Assembly (NCBI GenBank): GCA_021848385.1
Contig: JAJZUQ010000010.1
Location: 1-64,000 of the forward strand
Direction: 5' to 3'
Origin: Deltaproteobacteria bacterium
GTDB lineage: Bacteria; Desulfobacterota; Desulfuromonadia; Geobacterales; Geobacteraceae
Length of the DNA stretch: 64,000 nucleotides
In this document: positions 59,282-64,000 of the stretch, piece by piece
Position numbering within the stretch: position 1 is the first letter of the stretch
Layout: every line of letters starts with the position of its first letter
Notes under the pieces: model-generated
What the model was told of the DNA's origin: nothing
The model's input: only the letters and a program-made list of their open reading frames with translations
Databases searched by the model: none
Position numbers and translations under genes: made by a program

Positions 59282-60487
59282 ATGGTACGTAAGCGGATCG
59301 CCATAACCGGCCTCGGCGTCTTCAGCGCTGCCGGAAAGAATGTCCCCGCCTACCGGGATGCTCTGCTCAACGGCCGTTGTGCCGTCGGGCCAATCGACCT
59401 GTTCGACGTCTCCCCCTTTCCAGCCCGGATAGGTGCCCAGGTGCGGGATTTCGATCCTCGTGACCATTTCGACCGCCGGACAGCAGACCGGCTCTCACGC
59501 GCCGACCAGTTCGGCGTCATCGCCGCCGGCGAAGCCCTGGCCGACAGCGGCATCGCCGGTCACTACTCTCCCTATGACTTGGGTGTTTCCATGGGGGCAG
59601 GGGCGGGAGGGATGTTCCAGGCCGAGTCCTGGCTCCAGGATGTTCTGGCGGGGCGCAAGGGACACCCGAACGCGCTGAGGGGACTCCTGCCGGACCGGAC
59701 CTCCACGTCCGTTGCCGCCACTTACAACCTGGCAGGCTACCAGGGGAGCATCACCACCGCCTGTTCGTCGTCGGCCACCGCCATCGGCTGGGGTGCCGAT
59801 CTCATTGCTGCCGGTCTGCAGAAGGCGGTCCTCTGCGGCGGATCGGACAGCCTCTGTGTCCTTACCTACGCCGGCTTCAACTCCCTGCGGTTGGTGGACC
59901 CGGAACCGTGTTCCCCTTTCAGCCTTGGTCGCCAGGGAATATCCCTCGGCGAAGGGTCCGCTTTTATGGTGCTGGAGGGGGAAGAGGATGCTTTACGCCG
60001 TGGGGCGAGGATTTACGGCTCTATCCTCGGTTATGCCATCGTTGGCGAGGCTTATCACATGACCGCCCCCGAACCGAACGGCACCGACGCGGCCCGGGCG
60101 ATGACCGGCGCACTGCGCGCGGCCGGTGTTGAAATCGATGCTGTGGGTTGGGTGAACGCCCACGGGACGGGCACCCCCCTGAATGATGTGGTCGAATCCA
60201 AGGCGATGAAGCTGGTCTTCGGCTCGCGGGCGGCGGCAGTTCCCCTCGTCTCTACCAAGGCGCTCACCGGCCACTGCCTGGGGGCGGCAGGTTCCATGGA
60301 AGCAGTTGCCACCATCATTGCTCTGGACGAGGGGATCATTCCCCAGACCCTCAACTTCCGCGGGGCCGACCCGGAATGCGACCTGGATTACTGCCACGCC
60401 GGCCTGCGCCGGAGCGATGTTGCCGTGGCCCTTTCCAACTCATTTGCCTTCGGGGGGAACATAACCTCCCTGGTGATAGCGAAATGA
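59282..60487 (+). CDS. beta-ketoacyl-ACP synthase (FabF-like), intact catalytic triad
   Basis: SITTACSSSATAIG, VNAHGTGTPLND, TKALTGHCLGAAGSME. Confidence 0.93.
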   Translation: MVRKRIAITGLGVFSAAGKNVPAYRDALLNGRCAVGPIDLFDVSPFPARIGAQVRDFDPRDHFDRRTADRLSRADQFGVIAAGEALADSGIAGHYSPYDLGVSMGAGAGGMFQAESWLQDVLAGRKGHPNALRGLLPDRTSTSVAATYNLAGYQGSITTACSSSATAIGWGADLIAAGLQKAVLCGGSDSLCVLTYAGFNSLRLVDPEPCSPFSLGRQGISLGEGSAFMVLEGEEDALRRGARIYGSILGYAIVGEAYHMTAPEPNGTDAARAMTGALRAAGVEIDAVGWVNAHGTGTPLNDVVESKAMKLVFGSRAAAVPLVSTKALTGHCLGAAGSMEAVATIIALDEGIIPQTLNFRGADPECDLDYCHAGLRRSDVAVALSNSFAFGGNITSLVIAK

Positions 60488-60556
60488 TGTTCAGGGGTGA
60501 ACCTCGTGTCCGCCCGGAAGGCGGGCGATTACAAGAATCGCCTCTGCGAGTTAACA

Positions 60557-61606
60557 ATGGCTAGCGAATTCGACAATATTGTTGTGACCGGTCTGGCCGC
60601 CATCTCGGCGGCAGGGGTTGGATTGGAGCCGCTGCGGGAGGCTTTGGCCGACGGAGTGAGCCGTTTGACGGCGGTTCCCGAAGAGGTGCTGGGGGAAACC
60701 GGTCATTTCTGGGGGAAGGCCACCGCCTTCCGTGCTGCCGACTTCATGCCTCCCCTCAAGGCGCGCAAGTTCGATCGGGCAAGCCTTTTCGCCGTCGTTG
60801 CCACCGGTATGGCCCTGAAGTCTGCCGGGATTGATCCGGGAGGATTCGATCCCGCCCGCACGGGAATCATGCTCGGCTGCGGTTTCGGCGGCATCGCCAA
60901 TTCGGAAGAGTTCCTGCGGGAGTACTTCACCAAGGGAAGCGACGGCCTTATCCCCATGCTCTTTCCCAACACGGTCCCCAACGCGCCGGCCAGCAACGCA
61001 TCCATCGAACATGGCCTCAAGGGTCCAAACGTCACCTTCGTGCAGCGATTCTGTTCCGCCGAATCGGCCCTGTTCATGGCAATGCATCTCCTTGAGGAGG
61101 GACGTGCCGATGCCATGGTGGTTGGCGGGGTCGATGAGCTCAATCCCGCGCAGATGCGGGGTTTCATGTCCATGGGGCAGCTTTCCCGCTATGCCGGCGG
61201 TTTCGGTGAGGGGGCCGGTCTTCTGGTCCTCGAACGCGCTGATCATGCCAGGCGCCGCGGTGCCCGCATCCTTGCCGGGGTAGGGGGGAGGCGGACCGTC
61301 GGCCTGCTCGTCACCGGGGCTGAAGGGGAAGGGGTGGCCCGGCTCCTCGGCGGGAAAGCCGCGGCGGAACTGGTCTCCCTGTCCGGTACTGCCGCCGATG
61401 TTGCCCCTCTGTTGGAGCCTCTTTCCGGCGTACCGCGTCTGGAAACTGCGCCCCTCACCGGTCGTTCCCTGGCCATGGGGGGACTGGCGCTTGTTGCTCA
61501 TCTCCTGTCCCTCACCGATGGCGCACACGGCCTTCACCTGGCTGCATCGCCGGAGGGGCCCTATTATGCGTTCCGGTTCCGGGGAGGCGACCCTGCTCAA
61601 TCCTGA
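60557..61606 (+). CDS. beta-ketoacyl synthase-like protein lacking canonical active-site residues (CLF-like?)
   Basis: KS fold motifs (IVVTGLAAISAAG, GLKGPNVTFVQRFCSAESAL, AMVVGGVDEL) but no HGTGTP or GHxxGA His motifs. Confidence 0.75.
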   Translation: MASEFDNIVVTGLAAISAAGVGLEPLREALADGVSRLTAVPEEVLGETGHFWGKATAFRAADFMPPLKARKFDRASLFAVVATGMALKSAGIDPGGFDPARTGIMLGCGFGGIANSEEFLREYFTKGSDGLIPMLFPNTVPNAPASNASIEHGLKGPNVTFVQRFCSAESALFMAMHLLEEGRADAMVVGGVDELNPAQMRGFMSMGQLSRYAGGFGEGAGLLVLERADHARRRGARILAGVGGRRTVGLLVTGAEGEGVARLLGGKAAAELVSLSGTAADVAPLLEPLSGVPRLETAPLTGRSLAMGGLALVAHLLSLTDGAHGLHLAASPEGPYYAFRFRGGDPAQS

Positions 61607-61985
61607 CCCCGCCGCATACCTTCCCCACCGCTATCCGTTTCTCCATCTCGACCGGGTCGTCGCCCTGGAATCGGGTGTCAGTGCCACCGGTACGATCGGG
61701 ATCACTGCCGACAGTTTTGCCTGCCCGCCGATCCTCCTCGTGGAGGCCATGGCTCAATTGGGGGGTATCGCTGCCGGCCAGGAGGAGGGGAGCATGGGTA
61801 TTCTGGCCGCCCTGGACCGGGTGGAGTTGCCGGCGTACGTTTCGCCGGGTACCGGTGTAAGGGTTACGGCCCGGATCGTCAAGACCTTCGGTACCCTCTT
61901 CCTTGTGGAGGGTGAGGCGCGGGATGGAGAGCGGCTTCTGGCCCGGGCGGAGCTGACGCTGGCGGTGATGAAAGGTGAAGATTGA
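61566..61985 (+). CDS. 3-hydroxyacyl-ACP dehydratase (FabZ/hotdog-like)
   Basis: YLPHRYPFLHLDRVVALE; PPILLVEAMAQLGGIAAG; overlaps end of KS-like gene. Confidence 0.85.
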   Translation: MRSGSGEATLLNPDPAAYLPHRYPFLHLDRVVALESGVSATGTIGITADSFACPPILLVEAMAQLGGIAAGQEEGSMGILAALDRVELPAYVSPGTGVRVTARIVKTFGTLFLVEGEARDGERLLARAELTLAVMKGED

Positions 61986-61987
61986 CG

Positions 61988-62599
61988 ATGAAAAAGATTT
62001 TGATCCTCTTACTTATAACGTTCAACGTTACGGCGGCTCCCGCCCAGGCCGTGCCGGACAGGAAGGCCCTGGAGGGGCTTGAGGTCTTGCGACGGGGCTT
62101 TGCGGAGCTCACTGACTTCACCGCCGAGATCACCCAGGAGAAGCACCTGGCGCTCATGAAACAGAAGATGGTTTCCCGGGGGATGATACGCTTCCGGAAG
62201 CCCGGCACCTTCTACATGGAGCTCTATCCTCCCCATGGGAGCCGGTTGCTCATGCAGGACAACGTGCTGTCCATCCGACTGACGGATCAGGGGACTATCG
62301 ACCGGATGGTGCTCCCGCCGGAACAGAGCCTGACGAAGTGGATGGCCTTCCTCTCCCGCCCCATCACCACTCTCCCCGAAGGGATGGGGGTCAAGGGGGT
62401 GCTCCAGGGGAACAGCTGGACAGTTCACATCCTTCCCGCCGGCACAGGGGGGGTGAAGGAGTTGCAGATCACCTTCGATCTGGAGGGGCGGATCAAACGG
62501 CTCGCCATTGAGGAACGGAACCGGGACCGGACCGTCATCAGGTTCACCTCCATGCGCCGGAACGTGGGTCTGAAGGAGAAGGATTTTCGGCTGAACTGA
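61988..62599 (+). CDS. outer-membrane lipoprotein carrier LolA-like protein
   Basis: Signal peptide; FAELTDFTAEITQEKHLALMKQKMVSRGMIRFRKPGTFYMELYPP. Confidence 0.8.
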   Translation: MKKILILLLITFNVTAAPAQAVPDRKALEGLEVLRRGFAELTDFTAEITQEKHLALMKQKMVSRGMIRFRKPGTFYMELYPPHGSRLLMQDNVLSIRLTDQGTIDRMVLPPEQSLTKWMAFLSRPITTLPEGMGVKGVLQGNSWTVHILPAGTGGVKELQITFDLEGRIKRLAIEERNRDRTVIRFTSMRRNVGLKEKDFRLN

Positions 62600-62648
62600 G
62601 GACCATGCAGATTTGCCATCCCATACAGCAGGAAGATTCGAGGTCACT

Positions 62649-64000
62649 ATGAACGGAACCGGCAAAGGGCCGTGCTATTTCCCCTACGACATCCAGATAA
62701 GGGGAACCCTGTGGGGACTTCTGGAGTTGGATGACGCGGCACGGGAGGTCGGGGGAGGGAACGTCCCCCGGATCATGTTTTTCCGCCGTCTGGCAGAGCG
62801 CCTGGGTCACTACTCCGGTCAGCCGGTCCAGGCAGGGCTCCTCAACCTCTATGCCCTGTACCTGAAAGCCCTGCGTTACCTGGTTGATGTCACCGAGAAG
62901 CAGAAGCCGGGACTGCTGGAAGAGGGGCTGGAGACTGCCGGATTCCCCTGTGGATCGGCGGAGCTGGCCCGCCTTCTGGAGGGGTTTGGCGACTGTTTTC
63001 CCTGTGGCGACCTCCTGAGCGGAGCTGCCCCCGACCCGGCAGCGTGGCTCGCTGGTGACGGCCCGGGGCACGGCCGGAAAAAACTCGGGGTCAAGGAATT
63101 GCTCCTCCTCCGTGCTGTCGTCGAGAACCCCGCCCTGGCAACATTCCGGGAGGTGCTGGACGACAGCGAGCTGGAGGCACACTCTGGTTACCGCTCCGCC
63201 ATCGAAGCCCTTGAGAGGGCGCTGACCAAGGCCGGGCCGGTAGCCCCCTTTGCCCTTACTCTCCCCGAACTGCTGCGCGCCCCTGTCAAGGCGTCACCCC
63301 ATTCCCTGGAAGGGCAGATGGAGTATATCCGCACCCATTGGGGCTCTCTTCTCCCTTCCGGTCTGATAGCAGAGCTGGCGGCTGCCTTTGCCGTGCTGGC
63401 GGAAGAGGGACGGATGTTCGCCCCCCGGGGCGAGCCGGGTGGCGCTGACGTGCTGGAATTCCTGAAGGGACGGCGGCACGGGAAGGGGGGGGACGACTAC
63501 CCGGAGTACGAGCGGTTCTCCCGCGACGCCGACTGGATGGCCAACGTGGTGATGCTCGCCAAGATGACCTACGTCTGGCTCGACCAGCTCTCCCGCAAGT
63601 ACCAGCGCCCCCTCCACCGCCTTGACCAGGTGCCGGACGAGGAACTTGACCTCCTTGCCCGCTGGGGATTCACCTCCCTCTGGCTCATCGGGTTATGGGA
63701 ACGTTCCCCCGCCTCCCAGAAGATCAAGCAGATCGCCGGCAACCCTGATGCCATCTCCTCCGCCTACTCCCTCTACGACTACGTCATTGCCCACGATCTG
63801 GGTGGCGAGGAGGCCCTTGCGAACCTGAAGGAGCGCTGCCGCCAGCGGGGCATCCGCCTGGCAAGCGACATGGTCCCGAACCATACCGGTCTCTTTTCCC
63901 GCTGGACCGTTGAGCATCCCGACTGGTTCGTCCAGCTGGAGTACCCGCCGTATCCTGCCTACACCTTCAACGGTCCGGACCTCTCTTTTTCTCCCGAGAT
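62649..64000 (+). CDS. alpha-amylase (GH13) family protein, truncated by window end
   Basis: Uninterrupted frame to window edge; WGFTSLWLIGLWERSPASQ, GIRLASDMVPNHTG. Confidence 0.85.
   Translation, partial: MNGTGKGPCYFPYDIQIRGTLWGLLELDDAAREVGGGNVPRIMFFRRLAERLGHYSGQPVQAGLLNLYALYLKALRYLVDVTEKQKPGLLEEGLETAGFPCGSAELARLLEGFGDCFPCGDLLSGAAPDPAAWLAGDGPGHGRKKLGVKELLLLRAVVENPALATFREVLDDSELEAHSGYRSAIEALERALTKAGPVAPFALTLPELLRAPVKASPHSLEGQMEYIRTHWGSLLPSGLIAELAAAFAVLAEEGRMFAPRGEPGGADVLEFLKGRRHGKGGDDYPEYERFSRDADWMANVVMLAKMTYVWLDQLSRKYQRPLHRLDQVPDEELDLLARWGFTSLWLIGLWERSPASQKIKQIAGNPDAISSAYSLYDYVIAHDLGGEEALANLKERCRQRGIRLASDMVPNHTGLFSRWTVEHPDWFVQLEYPPYPAYTFNGPDLSFSPE

Noticed and set aside
1-64000. CRISPR arrays, rRNA genes, IS elements
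   Set aside because: No regularly spaced repeats, rRNA sequence or transposase recognised by eye.

Overview
The window is typical Geobacteraceae-like (Desulfuromonadota) chromosome. This assignment is inferred from protein content and from a cbcBA/omcQ/bccR-type respiratory locus. At the left edge (about 1-4.3 kb) is the end of a mobile/defence island: a HEPN-like gene, an AbiEi/AbiEii-type toxin-antitoxin pair and a tyrosine recombinase. The rest is mostly core genes: a GAF/AAA+ regulator, gdh, metX with a SAM-I riboswitch, a GGDEF protein, rpoH with CIRCE, ilvE, clpB, ispE, tRNA-Gln, prs, rplY, pth, ychF, rpsF-rpsR-yybS-rplI, mutM, glyQS, ppdK and thiSGE with a TPP riboswitch. At 41-50 kb lies a cytochrome/heme-sensor locus resembling omcQ-cbcB-cbcA plus bccR and its histidine kinase. 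At 50.1-62.6 kb is a co-directional, largely translationally coupled cluster that looks like a type II fatty-acid/polyketide system. It combines ACP, KS, a KS-like subunit without catalytic residues, KR, DH, a FabD-like AT, a thioesterase, LPLAT, GT2, a deacetylase, LolA and three radical SAM enzymes, two of them B12-binding type. Best candidates for something undescribed: (1) this radical-SAM/type II acyl cluster; (2) a 48-codon zinc-ribbon ORF interrupted by an in-frame UGA that is followed immediately by a SECIS-like hairpin (36495-36641, minus), missed by ORF calling; (3) a structured leader in front of a kinase-less heme sensor; (4) a SAM-I riboswitch with an unusually long P3 extension; (5) dispersed palindromic repeats. 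All calls were made by eye from the sequence; no searches were run.
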